DNA from: Planctomycetaceae bacterium
Lineage (GTDB): Bacteria; Planctomycetota; Planctomycetia; Pirellulales; Thermoguttaceae
Reading direction: 5' to 3'
Assembly: GCA_012719125.1 (NCBI GenBank)
Contig: JAAYAY010000194.1
Span: 1-64,000, forward strand
DNA: 64,000 bases
The notes under the pieces: model-generated
What the model was told of the DNA's origin: nothing
Database searches by the model: none
Seen by the model: only the letters and a program-made list of their open reading frames with translations
In this document: positions 34,275 to 43,321 of the stretch, piece by piece
How positions within the stretch are numbered: the first letter of the stretch is position 1
How the letters are laid out: each line of letters begins with the position of its first letter
Position numbers and translations under genes: made by a program

Positions 34275-35624
34275 TTACTGGCGTACGAGTTTGTGGACTC
34301 GAAGCATGCTCGGCGGGGGTGGGGCTCCCGGATAGGGCCGATCGCGGTTGGCGGGGCGAGTCTCCCACTGCAGGATGTAGCGGACTTCCGCGTCGGCAGC
34401 TTCACCCAGGTCGGACGCTCGGCGAATCTGCATTCCCGGGAAGCCTGATTCGATCACACTAAGTCCTGTTGGGTAGCCCGGCTCTTGGGGTGCGGGGCCG
34501 ACCGGTTTGAGGGTCACCGGATCGAGTTGCCAACGGCCGCCGCGTTGCTTGGCGTGAGAATTGGACTGTACGAGCAGGCCGGCGTCGGTGATCGAGACCG
34601 GGCCGACGTGGATCTCGAACTGGATCGTTCCCCCGCCCTGAAAATCCCAGTGATAGTCCCAGTCACTCGCCTGGACGATCGTCCAACCGCCGGCCTCGTG
34701 CCGGGCGTTGTAGATCTGCGTGTGTCCGTCGGCGTCGTGCTTATGGTAACTGAGGATGACCCGGCCGTCGGCGTCGAATCCGATCTTCGTATTTCCGTTG
34801 ATCAGTCCCCCGCCTTCCGGCACGGGGTCGACGATTTCGGCTGTCGCCAACGTAATGGGTAGTTCGAGAGGTTTGCCGTCGCTCATTTCCCAGTGCACGA
34901 GATCGCGGCTGCGTGCGTAGCAGAGATCATGGTTCGTGGCGCAATCGGGGGTTTCTCGCCAAACCCAGCAGATATGGAAGGTGCCTTCCTTGTCCTGCAC
35001 GGGGCCCACGAAGTAGGCGTTCCGTTCGCCCTCTCCGTCGAATAACGGGGTATCGAGAAGCCGATCCCACGTCTGCGAGGCCAGGTCGTAGACGTTCCAG
35101 ATCTGGCTGCCGTTGCCGCTCGATCCGTCGCGATAGGTGAAGATTAACTCGCCCCGGGCGCCCGTCAAAAACCGCGGATAGGTGCAGCGATCTTCGTTCT
35201 TTCCCGTCATCGACGAAACCGGTTCGAGACTGGTTACGTCGCGGGGCCGCTGCGTACGGAAGTAGACCAGCGGCACACAGTGCATATTGCCGCTCACGTG
35301 AAGCTGCCCGTCGGCGTCGAAGGCCATCGTCACGCAGTTGTGGCTGTCCCAGCCGACGCGGGTCGGCAGAACCTTGGTCGTCCAGTCCGACGAGTCGAGC
35401 CGGCGAGACGCCACCGTCAATTGCCGTTCGGCATCGTAGTAGGCGACGAACTGCCGGTCTCCGTCGGTCAGCAGACAGAAACTCACCGGATGGCCGGCCC
35501 AGACGGGCGCCACGTCGACCGATTCGGCCAGGGTCCAGGGTTTTGGTGCTTCGTTTCCGTAGGCGGGCCCGAAGATGAATAGACTGCAGACGGTTACGTG
35601 GAAAGTTCGGAACAGCTTGTGCAT
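34275..35624 (-). CDS. Secreted BNR-4 repeat beta-propeller protein
   Basis: A 449-residue exported protein. The signal is MHKLFRTFHVTVCSLFIFGPAYG. The body repeats short blade units (QFVAYYDAERQLTVASRRL, GWDSHNCVTMAFDADGQLHVSGNMHC, GELIFTYRDGSSGNGSQIWNVYD, KIGFDADGRVILSYHKHD). These match the BNR-4 family, a seven-bladed propeller also found in ulvan-type polysaccharide lyases. The histidine-rich segment DSHNCVTM/SGNMHC is a characteristic core of the family. A lyase or glycan-binding role is plausible but not proven. It lies 75 bases downstream of another secreted protein gene on the same strand. Confidence 0.75.
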   Translation of the reverse strand: MHKLFRTFHVTVCSLFIFGPAYGNEAPKPWTLAESVDVAPVWAGHPVSFCLLTDGDRQFVAYYDAERQLTVASRRLDSSDWTTKVLPTRVGWDSHNCVTMAFDADGQLHVSGNMHCVPLVYFRTQRPRDVTSLEPVSSMTGKNEDRCTYPRFLTGARGELIFTYRDGSSGNGSQIWNVYDLASQTWDRLLDTPLFDGEGERNAYFVGPVQDKEGTFHICWVWRETPDCATNHDLCYARSRDLVHWEMSDGKPLELPITLATAEIVDPVPEGGGLINGNTKIGFDADGRVILSYHKHDADGHTQIYNARHEAGGWTIVQASDWDYHWDFQGGGTIQFEIHVGPVSITDAGLLVQSNSHAKQRGGRWQLDPVTLKPVGPAPQEPGYPTGLSVIESGFPGMQIRRASDLGEAADAEVRYILQWETRPANRDRPYPGAPPPPSMLRVHKLVRQ

Positions 35625-35699
35625 TTCACCAGAGTGGGTTCGAGGTGGTATTGATTGGCAGGGTCGTCGCCGCCGTCGGCGAGTGGTTCTTGTCGCTCC

Positions 35700-36659
35700 T
35701 CACTTAGACGGCGAGTCCTTGGCAAGGGTGCCAAGGTAGGTCTCGTAACATGCTCGCAGGGCGTCGTCGGTCGGATTGGGGAGCATTTGCAGGCGGCTCC
35801 GCGCTCGCACGGTGTCGCCTTTTGCCACATCGCCGCCGAACAGCGAGAGGTACATGGATCGATGGTTCGCCACGCCGTCGGGCGGATCTTGATTGTAGGG
35901 GGTTGCCACGGCAAAGCAATCGTCGGGCGGAGCCATCACCAGGGCCGTCAGGCCAGTCTCCTTGTGGCGGCGGACGCCGATCGGGGCCGCCAGATAGCGG
36001 GTGATGCACCATTCCACCGGGCTTGGCGGCACCGCCCAACGACCGTCGAATACGGTCAACACCGACTGGCGATCGCGGGGAAAGAGCAAGTAGTTTTCGG
36101 CCACGAGCGGATTATGGTCGGCGCGAACGAAGTAGGGTTGACCCGGCGCACGCAGAGAGTGAACAACGTAAACCGACGCCTCGTAACCATCGCCAAAGTA
36201 GTTCGACAGGAAGACTTCAAACCGCGGCAGATCTTCCTTGGCCGTCACGATCGTCTCGACGTCAACCGCGTCTTGGGCGCCGAGACGAAACACGGCCGTC
36301 ATCGAAAAGGGATAGTCTTCCTGCGGCTGGAACACGGCCTGGACTGCTCCGTCGGGCAGCAGCGTGCAGACGGTCGGCCAATCGCGGGCGGCATTGCCGT
36401 AGCGGGTTCCCGTGGTGAACAACCGATAGTGGCTCAAGACCGGCAGTTTCCTGCCGCCATAAGTGACTTCCTGACCCGAGGGGATGTAGATCAACTCGTT
36501 GATCCCCTGGTTCGTACCATCCAGCCGCAACCGTCCGCTGAGCGTGCCGGTATTGAAGGTATAGATGCCGTCGCCTTCGAGTTGAAACGAAAGCCGCGGC
36601 TCACCTGCCGCGGCGATGGAGGCAATCGTGAGAATCAAGAAGACAATGAGGTATCGCAT
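35700..36659 (-). CDS. Secreted protein of unknown function
   Basis: I do not recognise a family. The ATG at 36659 follows GGAGA by about seven bases and opens a good signal peptide (MRYLIVFLILTIASIAAAGE). The longer in-frame reading lacks both. The mature 300 residues are beta-rich and mostly hydrophilic (LSFQLEGDGIYTFNTGTLSGRLRLDG, FEVFLSNYFGDGYEASVYVV), suggesting a beta-sandwich or galactose-mutarotase-like fold able to bind sugar. It is the upstream partner of the BNR-4 gene, so a joint role in polysaccharide use is likely. This is inference from position and secretion only. Confidence 0.65.
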   Translation of the reverse strand: MRYLIVFLILTIASIAAAGEPRLSFQLEGDGIYTFNTGTLSGRLRLDGTNQGINELIYIPSGQEVTYGGRKLPVLSHYRLFTTGTRYGNAARDWPTVCTLLPDGAVQAVFQPQEDYPFSMTAVFRLGAQDAVDVETIVTAKEDLPRFEVFLSNYFGDGYEASVYVVHSLRAPGQPYFVRADHNPLVAENYLLFPRDRQSVLTVFDGRWAVPPSPVEWCITRYLAAPIGVRRHKETGLTALVMAPPDDCFAVATPYNQDPPDGVANHRSMYLSLFGGDVAKGDTVRARSRLQMLPNPTDDALRACYETYLGTLAKDSPSK

Positions 36660-36750
36660 AGGGGTTCTCCGCGCAGCCAGGGGGTGGGATCGCAACCGGG
36701 CCCATTCTACGTGATCCGGTGTCAACGTGCACCCAGTTCATCCCAATGTG

Positions 36751-36831
36751 GGCCAAGCCTACAACCCAACCTTCACAAAAACACCCGCGCACCATGCGCA
36801 CAAGTTCCGAACTAAGACACTAAAAGGCAGG
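36751..36831 (+). repeat. Partial third copy of the leader element (3' module only)
   Basis: This stretch aligns with 48083-48160 at roughly three bases in four. Shared blocks are CAACCCAACCTTC, CACCATGCGCA, CCGAAC and AAGAC. It lacks the 113 bp core seen in the two larger copies. It lies about 180 bases before the RNase Z-like gene and in the same orientation, so it is likely to be in that gene's leader. CAGGTG-AAGA-CACCTG follows nearby as a hairpin. Confidence 0.6.
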
Positions 36832-37009
36832 ACCGATCGACCAGGTGAAGACACCTGCTGGTGGGGGAGTCTTTCTCCTTCTGCGTCCCTTGCGAATCGC
36901 TTCGACTTGAGCCACAATGGGGCCGCTACGAACCTATCTCGGTAACCTTGCGTCCAGCTAACAAGGTCTCTCATCCTGTCCGACTCCGGTGAGTGCCGCG
37001 GGAACCGCC

Positions 37010-38029
37010 ATGCCAACGGAACGCGTCTATTCCGAAATCCGACTGGTGAACCGCTCCATCGGTGACCCGGTTCTGTACATCGACTATCCCGACCGGAACA
37101 ACGCCTTGCTGTTCGACGCGGGCGATAACTCCGCGCTCGATGTGGCAAGGCTGGCCGATCTGGAAGCCGTATTCATCACCCATCACCACGTGGATCACTT
37201 CATCGGTCTGGACCGGATCGTAAGGGCCAATATCGACTCGGACAAAACCCTGTCGATTTTCGGCCCCGCGGGGACGATCCAGAAGGTGTACGATCGGATC
37301 AAGAGTTATGAGTACCAGTACTTCCCGTTCATGAAGATCGTCGTTCGCGTCCACGAGATCCTGCCCGACCGGATTCGCTGGGCGCTGCTGGAATGCCGCC
37401 GACGTTTTCCGGAACCGCAAGTTCACGAGGTCGCCTGGGACGGTGGGAGTGTCTTCAGCAACGACGAGGTCGATGTGGAAGCGGTTCACGTCGACCACAC
37501 GGTTCCCTGTATTGCCTATGCCCTGCTGGAGAAGCCGGGATATCAGCTCAACATGCAGAAGCTCCACGACGGGTTGCTGCGACCCGGCGAGTGGATTTCC
37601 CAGGTTCTGTCACGTCTCAAGGCCGGCGCACCTTCGAATGAGGTGCTGGAAATCCAAGGGGGACAGTTTCGGCTGGGCCCCCTCGCCCAACAGTACTTCA
37701 GGAAGTCTCGCGGGGCGCGGGTCGCCTACGTGACCGATACCGCCTGGAGTGACCAGGCCAGACCGGGGCTGCTTCGAATTGCCGGTCGGGCCCAGCGGCT
37801 GTATTGCGACTCTTTCTATGCCGAAGCCCAAGCCAACCAGGCCGAGAAGCACCACCACATGACCGCAACTCGCGCAGCCCAGTTCGCCAAGCAGGCCGAG
37901 GCCGAGGAACTGATTCTGATCCACTTCGCCGTGCGCTATGCGGGACGCTATCACCAACTGGTGGACGAAGCGGCAGCCATTTTTCCCAACGTCTGTGCCG
38001 ATTTGCCCAGTCTCGAGAACCAACCATGA
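37010..38029 (+). CDS. RNase Z-like metallo-beta-lactamase-fold hydrolase
   Basis: A 339-residue MBL-fold enzyme. THHHVDHFIGLDRI is the HxHxDH zinc motif. VDVEAVHVDHTVPCIAYALLE resembles the RNase Z segment preceding its third ligand. VAYVTDTAWSD carries the bridging aspartate. EELILIHFAVRYAG matches the final histidine motif of RNase Z-type proteins (HFSSRY). RNase Z matures tRNA 3' ends, but planctomycetes also have paralogues of unknown target, and the exosite arm of true RNase Z is not obvious. ATG 37010 is used; an in-frame GTG lies at 36989. The stop overlaps the start of the next gene as ATGA. Confidence 0.75.
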   Translation: MPTERVYSEIRLVNRSIGDPVLYIDYPDRNNALLFDAGDNSALDVARLADLEAVFITHHHVDHFIGLDRIVRANIDSDKTLSIFGPAGTIQKVYDRIKSYEYQYFPFMKIVVRVHEILPDRIRWALLECRRRFPEPQVHEVAWDGGSVFSNDEVDVEAVHVDHTVPCIAYALLEKPGYQLNMQKLHDGLLRPGEWISQVLSRLKAGAPSNEVLEIQGGQFRLGPLAQQYFRKSRGARVAYVTDTAWSDQARPGLLRIAGRAQRLYCDSFYAEAQANQAEKHHHMTATRAAQFAKQAEAEELILIHFAVRYAGRYHQLVDEAAAIFPNVCADLPSLENQP

Positions 38030-39330
38030 CCAGACCCGACGACGCAAACCAAACCAATCCAAACGCAGATTCCCTCGACAGCGGCGACGACGGCACGAGA
38101 CCGGTGGTGGAGTTGTCGGGCGCCGAGGCTCTCCAGCGGATCAAGGAGGGCAAGCCGGTTTCCAATGTGCGAATCGTCGGCCTGACGTTTCGCAGCGAAT
38201 TCACCGGCGAGATCAAGATGGAGAACGTCACGCTCGTTCGGCCGCGTTTCACCCAAGCCACATTTCTCGGGCCGGTCGGATTCCTTCGCTGCTCCCTGAT
38301 TCGGCCAACGATCGGAAATGGGACGGTCTTCAAGCGGGGGCTGAACCTACGCGGCTCAACCGTCAGGCATGGCACCTTCAGGAACGTAACCTGCTGCGAT
38401 TCATTGCGATGCGACAACGTTCGATTTGCAGGCCAACTTCGCGTTGAGAAGTGCCGTTTCGAGGGGACGGTGCGATTCTGGGATGCCCGATTCGAGGGTT
38501 GGGCCGAGTTTCTCGCGTGCGAGTTCGCGACTCATGCCGATTTCCGCAACTTCCACGCCGAGGAGGGACTCGCCTTCAGCAAGTGCCGCTTCGCGGGCGA
38601 CATGCTGTTCCGGGGCTCGACCGTCTCAAAGAAACTGGACTTTGGCGATTCGCGGTTTGAAGGGCTCGTGGATCTGTCGAAGGCCAAACTACACGATTTC
38701 GTGTATCTGGAGCGGATCGAACAGGGCGACGAACAGCAGTTTGCCTTTGCCAACGCCGTCGCCGACCGGATCCTCGTCCGCCCCGAACAACTCGAGGGTC
38801 GCATCAGAAGCGAAAACGAGAAGAACCACGCCGCCGCCATGCAGGAGTTTGGCCTGCTGAAACGGAACTTCGAAACGCTCAACCGCTATGAGGACGACGA
38901 CTGGGCCTTCTATCGTTTCAAGGTGAACCAGCGTCGGAGCCGGCCTGTCTCCCTGCTGCGACCCTTGCGACCCCTGATGCGGCTGGCCGACTGGGTCTTC
39001 CTCGACCTGGGTTGTGGGTACGGCACGAATCCCTTCCGGGCCGTGCGGAGCGCACTGGTGATGATCTTCCTGTTCGCCTTGATTTACATGGCCGGCATCC
39101 AGCGGTTTGTCGGCGAATCACCTTTGCTGGCCGAGCAGCCAGTGAGCCTGGCCAACCGCGCCCTATTTGCGGTGATGACCAGCATCTCCGTGTTCACCGC
39201 CGGTTTCACCGGCGAACACCTCAATTCCGCCGAAGGGTGGTTGTTGTTTCCGCTTGGAGTCGAGGCGCTGCTCGGCACTCTCCTTTGGGGCCTGTTTATC
39301 GTGGCCTTCAGCCGCAAAGTCATCCGGTAG
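38026..39330 (+). CDS. Pentapeptide-repeat protein with C-terminal ion-channel-like membrane domain
   Basis: A 434-residue protein translated from an ATGA overlap with the RNase Z-like gene. Residues about 45-255 are pentapeptide-type repeats with a hydrophobic or phenylalanine centre (VRFAGQLRVEKCRFEGTVRF, ADFRNFHAEEGLAFSKC). A charged helical linker follows (about 265-320), then two hydrophobic spans: SALVMIFLFALIYMAGI, and LLFPLGVEALLGTLLWGLFIVAF with ALFAVMTSISVFTAGFTG between them. This is the membrane, re-entrant loop, membrane plan of two-transmembrane ion channels. No TVGYG selectivity filter is seen. Function unknown; translational coupling implies shared expression. Confidence 0.7.
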   Translation: MTRPDDANQTNPNADSLDSGDDGTRPVVELSGAEALQRIKEGKPVSNVRIVGLTFRSEFTGEIKMENVTLVRPRFTQATFLGPVGFLRCSLIRPTIGNGTVFKRGLNLRGSTVRHGTFRNVTCCDSLRCDNVRFAGQLRVEKCRFEGTVRFWDARFEGWAEFLACEFATHADFRNFHAEEGLAFSKCRFAGDMLFRGSTVSKKLDFGDSRFEGLVDLSKAKLHDFVYLERIEQGDEQQFAFANAVADRILVRPEQLEGRIRSENEKNHAAAMQEFGLLKRNFETLNRYEDDDWAFYRFKVNQRRSRPVSLLRPLRPLMRLADWVFLDLGCGYGTNPFRAVRSALVMIFLFALIYMAGIQRFVGESPLLAEQPVSLANRALFAVMTSISVFTAGFTGEHLNSAEGWLLFPLGVEALLGTLLWGLFIVAFSRKVIR

Positions 39331-39372
39331 CTGTTTCCGGCAAACCGACGGATCGTCGGCCTGCTGCGGACT

Positions 39373-42357
39373 TCAGTTCAGTAGCGGCGCGACGGGCTCC
39401 CCTCGGGCCTGGACGTCGGCGTTTTCGTAGGCGCCGAGGAATTCGGAATTACAGTCCAGCCAGAGGACCAGGCGGTGGAGTTCTTCTTCCGAGAGCTTCA
39501 CGCCGTAGTGCCGCTGGTCCAAGTAGTTGAGCAACTCGGCGGCCCGGGCGCCGAATCTGCCGGGTACGACCCGGCTGCCGCCGTGGTGACCGGGCAGGTC
39601 GAGGCTCGAGATGAGCGTCTGGTACCAAAAGCCGTAGCGTTCCGCCAGACTCAGATAGGAACGCGTGTAGGGCCATTCGCGCCCGTCGCGATCGCGGACC
39701 AATTCGATCTTTCCGCTCAAGTCCGAGGCGTTTTTCTGGCGGTGGCACTCCACGCAGTGGCGGTCCAGGACCGGTTGCACGAGCCGAACGTAGTTGAACG
39801 GATTGGTGCCCTCCACTTCGGGAACGACCTTTGACGGCGCACGCCGCAACGCCAGCGGCGGCTCACTCGGACTGCTTGGAGCGGAGAGCCGCGGTTCGTG
39901 GCACCCCTGGCACGTCATCTGCTCGCCCGCATGAACGTACGTCGCCGTCCGCATCGACTGGACCGCCATTCCTCGTTCGTCCAGCGCCTGGAAGTAGATC
40001 AGCTCGTCGATTGGCGCCTCGAAGAAGGCGCTTCCGTCGGATTCGACGGGCACGGTTCCCAGCACCGCCCTGGCGTTGCTCTGCTCGGCCACTCCGATCT
40101 TGGGCACGTTGCGCCGCGGACTGCTCTTGGGCAGGATTTGCAGCACGCGCAAGGCGGCAATCTTGACGTCTTCCGGCCAGGCGAAGTCGCTGTCGTAGAG
40201 GTTCATGACGGCGACCGTCGCACGGCCTGTGGTCGGCACAGCCTGCCTGGCTCCGGCCGTTTGCGCGGTGCCTTCGGGAATGACGGGCGGAATCGGACGC
40301 GGGCGCAACGGGATCGGGCTGAAGCAGGGAATCTCCGGGTCGCGGTAGATTAACTCGCGGTTTCCGAAACGATCGACCCAGTAGATGCCGTGGTTCTTGC
40401 CGCCGCGATCGTATGCGCACAGATAGTCGTCCTCGCCCAGCGGCCACGGGGTGCCGTAGACCAGTGCCCCGCGTGCCGAAGTCTCACCTTCCGGGAACGG
40501 CACCTCGGGCGTCAGACGTTCGACCTGCAAGTTGGCGGCGTCGTCCTCGATCCGCAGATCGAGTCGAATCAGCGAGCCGAAGGCGTGACTGTGGTGCGGG
40601 GCGGCCACCGCCAGGTACTTCGACGAGCCCGGGATGGCGCGAATATCCAACTCGGCCCAAGGACGATCGGCCAGCCGCTGCGGGTAGTTGCCGTGCGGCG
40701 CCCGGGGATTGCGGCCGTCGGGGTAGCAGGTCCAGATGTGGTGGGCGGCCTGGGTGTCGCGATCGATGTAGTCCCACCGCGTGTAGACGAGCATCCCGTT
40801 GTTGTCGACGCTGGGATGCCACTCATTCGTGTCGTGACGGCTCAGCGGGATGATGTCGCTGCCGTCGGCCGCCATCGAGCAAAGGTTGTAGCTCCGGCAG
40901 GCCCGGGTGCCGCAGCGCACATACCCGCCGCGGCGCTCGGAAACGAAGACGATTCGCCCATTGGGCAGAAAGCAGGGATCGAAATCGTCCCAAGGCCCAT
41001 CGGTCAATTGAACCAATTCCGAGCCGTCGGCCCCCACCTTGAACACGTGGTAGCAATTGGTCGTCGTCCAGACGCGATCCTTTTCGGCTTGTGCCGACGA
41101 GGTCTCGGGGTCGGCGTTTTCGGTGTAGGCGAAGAGGACCGTCTTGCCGTCAAACGAGAGTTCCGGGGAAAGAAACGAGCCCGGGACCAGTTTCCGGCCC
41201 TGAAGACGTCCGTTCTGGACCTGGGAGTCGGCCAGCAGATCGATCAGCTTCGGGCGCTCGCCCAACGGATCCTCCAGGACATACAGCCCGCCGCCTGCGA
41301 TGGATGTGAAACCGTAGTACTGGTCGCAGATATGGTGATAGCGAGGATGCCGCCTCTTGATGAACAGGATCTTGTCGAAATCCAGAAGCGGATTGGCAAA
41401 TGCGATTTCGCGGACCAGCCGGCGCGTCTGAAAGTAGATCGCCCTGCGCTCGTCTTTCGACACCAGCCCGGCCTGCTCCAGTTCGGCGAGCCGTGCATCC
41501 GCCTGCTTCAATCGCTCAACTAGCGGATCGAGCCGCGCCGTGTCAGCCTGGGGTCGCAGCCTTGCGGCAAGTTGCCGGCCGCGCTCGATGATCTCGCAAG
41601 TGTGAGCGAGCAGAAAGCCGCCGTCGGCCGGTGGGGCAGCAGATGCCTCACCTGCCGTGCCGGGAACCGAGTGCCGGCTGACGCTCTTCTGATCGGCCGG
41701 CCGCCCCAAGGCGATATTCCGCTGCGGATCGTCGGCCCCGTAGACCTCGACTTCGTCCAGGGCCAGGTGACAGGTGCCGGCCACCGATAGCCGCACGATC
41801 CGCGCGGTGACGTCCTTATCGCGAAGGTTCACAATCAGCGGCTTGTTCTCCTTGACGCCGTAGAAAACGGTGCCGTCGTGCTGGTAGACCGGCTGGAACC
41901 GGTCGGTTTGCTGGTCGCGAGCGACTTCCACGGCGATGTGGCGAGTACGGGCTGCATGGCCGCCGTCGGTTCGGTTGAAGATGACCACGCGGTCGAGTCG
42001 CGTGTCGCGGCCCAGGTCGACCTGCCACCACGGATCCTGCTGGCCCACGGCCACATGGAAACCGAACCGGCCATACTTGATTCCGTCAACCGCCCCCGAG
42101 GCGTCCTGGGCCGTCGTGACGCCCAGACCGTTGACCTTCGCGTTCTGAGCAGCGTCCGCATGATCCACAAGGAACCGCCGGTCGCTGTCCAGCCAGTCGG
42201 CCTCCACCAACGCATCAATCTGCGGTTTAACGTCCGAGGCCTCGTCCGTGCATGCCTTTTCGGCCGCAAGATGTCCTCCGGCAAGGGCTGTCACGACAGC
42301 CAAGAGAACCACTGCGTGACGAGGGTATCCGAGGTTTCTGACAGGGGCACTTAACAT
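39373..42357 (-). CDS. Secreted F5/8C - beta-propeller - dihaem multidomain protein
   Basis: ATG 42357 is chosen because GGAGG stands seven to eight bases upstream and a signal follows (NLGYPRHAVVLLAVVTALAGGHLAA). The open frame 200 bases further upstream crosses a repeated non-coding element. The mature protein of about 965 residues begins with an F5/8 type C (discoidin) domain at about 45-190. A helical linker and a TolB-like or hydrazine-synthase-alpha-like propeller follow (QLTDGPWDDFDPCFLPNGRIVFVSE, HIWTCYPDGRNPRAPHG). Two haem motifs come late: CQGCH at 816-820 and CVECH at 868-872. It is probably an envelope c-type cytochrome with sugar-binding and propeller modules. The reaction is unknown. 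Confidence 0.72.
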   Translation of the reverse strand: MLSAPVRNLGYPRHAVVLLAVVTALAGGHLAAEKACTDEASDVKPQIDALVEADWLDSDRRFLVDHADAAQNAKVNGLGVTTAQDASGAVDGIKYGRFGFHVAVGQQDPWWQVDLGRDTRLDRVVIFNRTDGGHAARTRHIAVEVARDQQTDRFQPVYQHDGTVFYGVKENKPLIVNLRDKDVTARIVRLSVAGTCHLALDEVEVYGADDPQRNIALGRPADQKSVSRHSVPGTAGEASAAPPADGGFLLAHTCEIIERGRQLAARLRPQADTARLDPLVERLKQADARLAELEQAGLVSKDERRAIYFQTRRLVREIAFANPLLDFDKILFIKRRHPRYHHICDQYYGFTSIAGGGLYVLEDPLGERPKLIDLLADSQVQNGRLQGRKLVPGSFLSPELSFDGKTVLFAYTENADPETSSAQAEKDRVWTTTNCYHVFKVGADGSELVQLTDGPWDDFDPCFLPNGRIVFVSERRGGYVRCGTRACRSYNLCSMAADGSDIIPLSRHDTNEWHPSVDNNGMLVYTRWDYIDRDTQAAHHIWTCYPDGRNPRAPHGNYPQRLADRPWAELDIRAIPGSSKYLAVAAPHHSHAFGSLIRLDLRIEDDAANLQVERLTPEVPFPEGETSARGALVYGTPWPLGEDDYLCAYDRGGKNHGIYWVDRFGNRELIYRDPEIPCFSPIPLRPRPIPPVIPEGTAQTAGARQAVPTTGRATVAVMNLYDSDFAWPEDVKIAALRVLQILPKSSPRRNVPKIGVAEQSNARAVLGTVPVESDGSAFFEAPIDELIYFQALDERGMAVQSMRTATYVHAGEQMTCQGCHEPRLSAPSSPSEPPLALRRAPSKVVPEVEGTNPFNYVRLVQPVLDRHCVECHRQKNASDLSGKIELVRDRDGREWPYTRSYLSLAERYGFWYQTLISSLDLPGHHGGSRVVPGRFGARAAELLNYLDQRHYGVKLSEEELHRLVLWLDCNSEFLGAYENADVQARGEPVAPLLN

Positions 42358-42429
42358 CGCAATTCCTCCGTCCGTACAGGTTACTTCCCCATCTCCATTG
42401 AGGGAACACACGTAGCGTCGTGGCCTGCC

Positions 42430-43040
42430 GGCCCGAGGTTGCGTGCAACCGGCTATGAAAAAGATGTTGGAAATTGGTTGCGGACGAGGTTGGCGGTTGG
42501 TGCACTTATCGATCGATTGCTCCATCGAACAGGGATGGTTATCGTGTTGTCGCATAGTGGTTTACGGCGTCGTCGGGTGCGCAGAATCACTTTGACTACC
42601 ATGCAAAAGAGGGGAGTCGGGGCGTGGTGGTTGTTTTGCTAAGTGGTTTTGGTGTTGGGAGTTGGGTCGACGTGCAGGACGGTCAGTGGTGAGGTGGTGA
42701 GAAATTATGGAAATCTGACCGGGCCACTGGAGATCCGGCGAAGGAAGGTGGAACACTCATTACCGCCAATAAACGCTGATCTTGTGTGATGGGGAGTTGG
42801 TCAACGAGTGGGCTGCTTTGCCAATATCTCCGGCTGGGGTGTGGCCTGTAGTGGGGGTAAGTTTTCCCAGCTTTCCTGCTCCATAGTTTTCATTGTTGTC
42901 ATTGATTTGCGAGATTTTTCCATGTACTTCTGGCTCGTAGGTGGGGGGTGTTTGATTGGGGCAGGTGGCTTGGGTTGCCTATCGGCCGGGCCGATGTTAT
43001 CAGTATACATATTTACAGTATTTTGTCAATAGGAAAGTCG
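42430..43040 (-). repeat. Leader-like element, copy 1 (inverted relative to copy 2)
   Basis: Read on the minus strand, the order of conserved blocks is TTGACA, GATAACATCG, GCCA(G/A)AAGTAC, TCAATG(A/T)CAACAATG, GATATTGGCA and CGTTGACCAACT, then a 113 bp core (42503-42615) that matches 47904-48016 at about 104 positions without gaps, then TAGCCGGT. The element fills the gap before the F5/8C-dihaem gene and would form its 600-base leader. No stable protein is supported: in the core, differences between copies are not concentrated at third codon positions. Confidence 0.8.
43002..43029 (-). promoter_or_regulatory. Predicted promoter of leader element copy 1
   Basis: On the minus strand TTGACA is followed after 16 bases by TATACT, close to the vegetative consensus, with GATAACATCG immediately after. 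This is the best promoter-like sequence in the window and reads toward the F5/8C-dihaem gene about 640 bases away. Confidence 0.6.
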
Positions 43041-43321
43041 AACAGGGATACTCGATTGACCAGGGCCTCTGGCGGCCTCAATGCCCGATCGTAGTCGTGG
43101 TGAGCGTCGAGAACTGGATCACCCCACAAAATGCACCCTCGGTCTACTTCCATCCCGAAATCCATATCTGGGCCCTATATGACCACTTGTTCACATGCAA
43201 AAGATATGGGAGAATGCCCCCCGCAAGAAGACCGGGTGTCGCTCTTGCCGGCCTGCGGCGGGGAGCGCGGTGACGCCCGGCATTTTGAGTTGGCACCGAT
43301 TCCGGGACGGGTTGGTCTCCC

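Noticed and set aside
42439-42642. Small arginine-rich frame conserved in both leader copies (and its partner at 47871-48125).
   Set aside because: Most differences between the copies change the amino acid and there is no ribosome site, so conservation is better explained at the DNA or RNA level.
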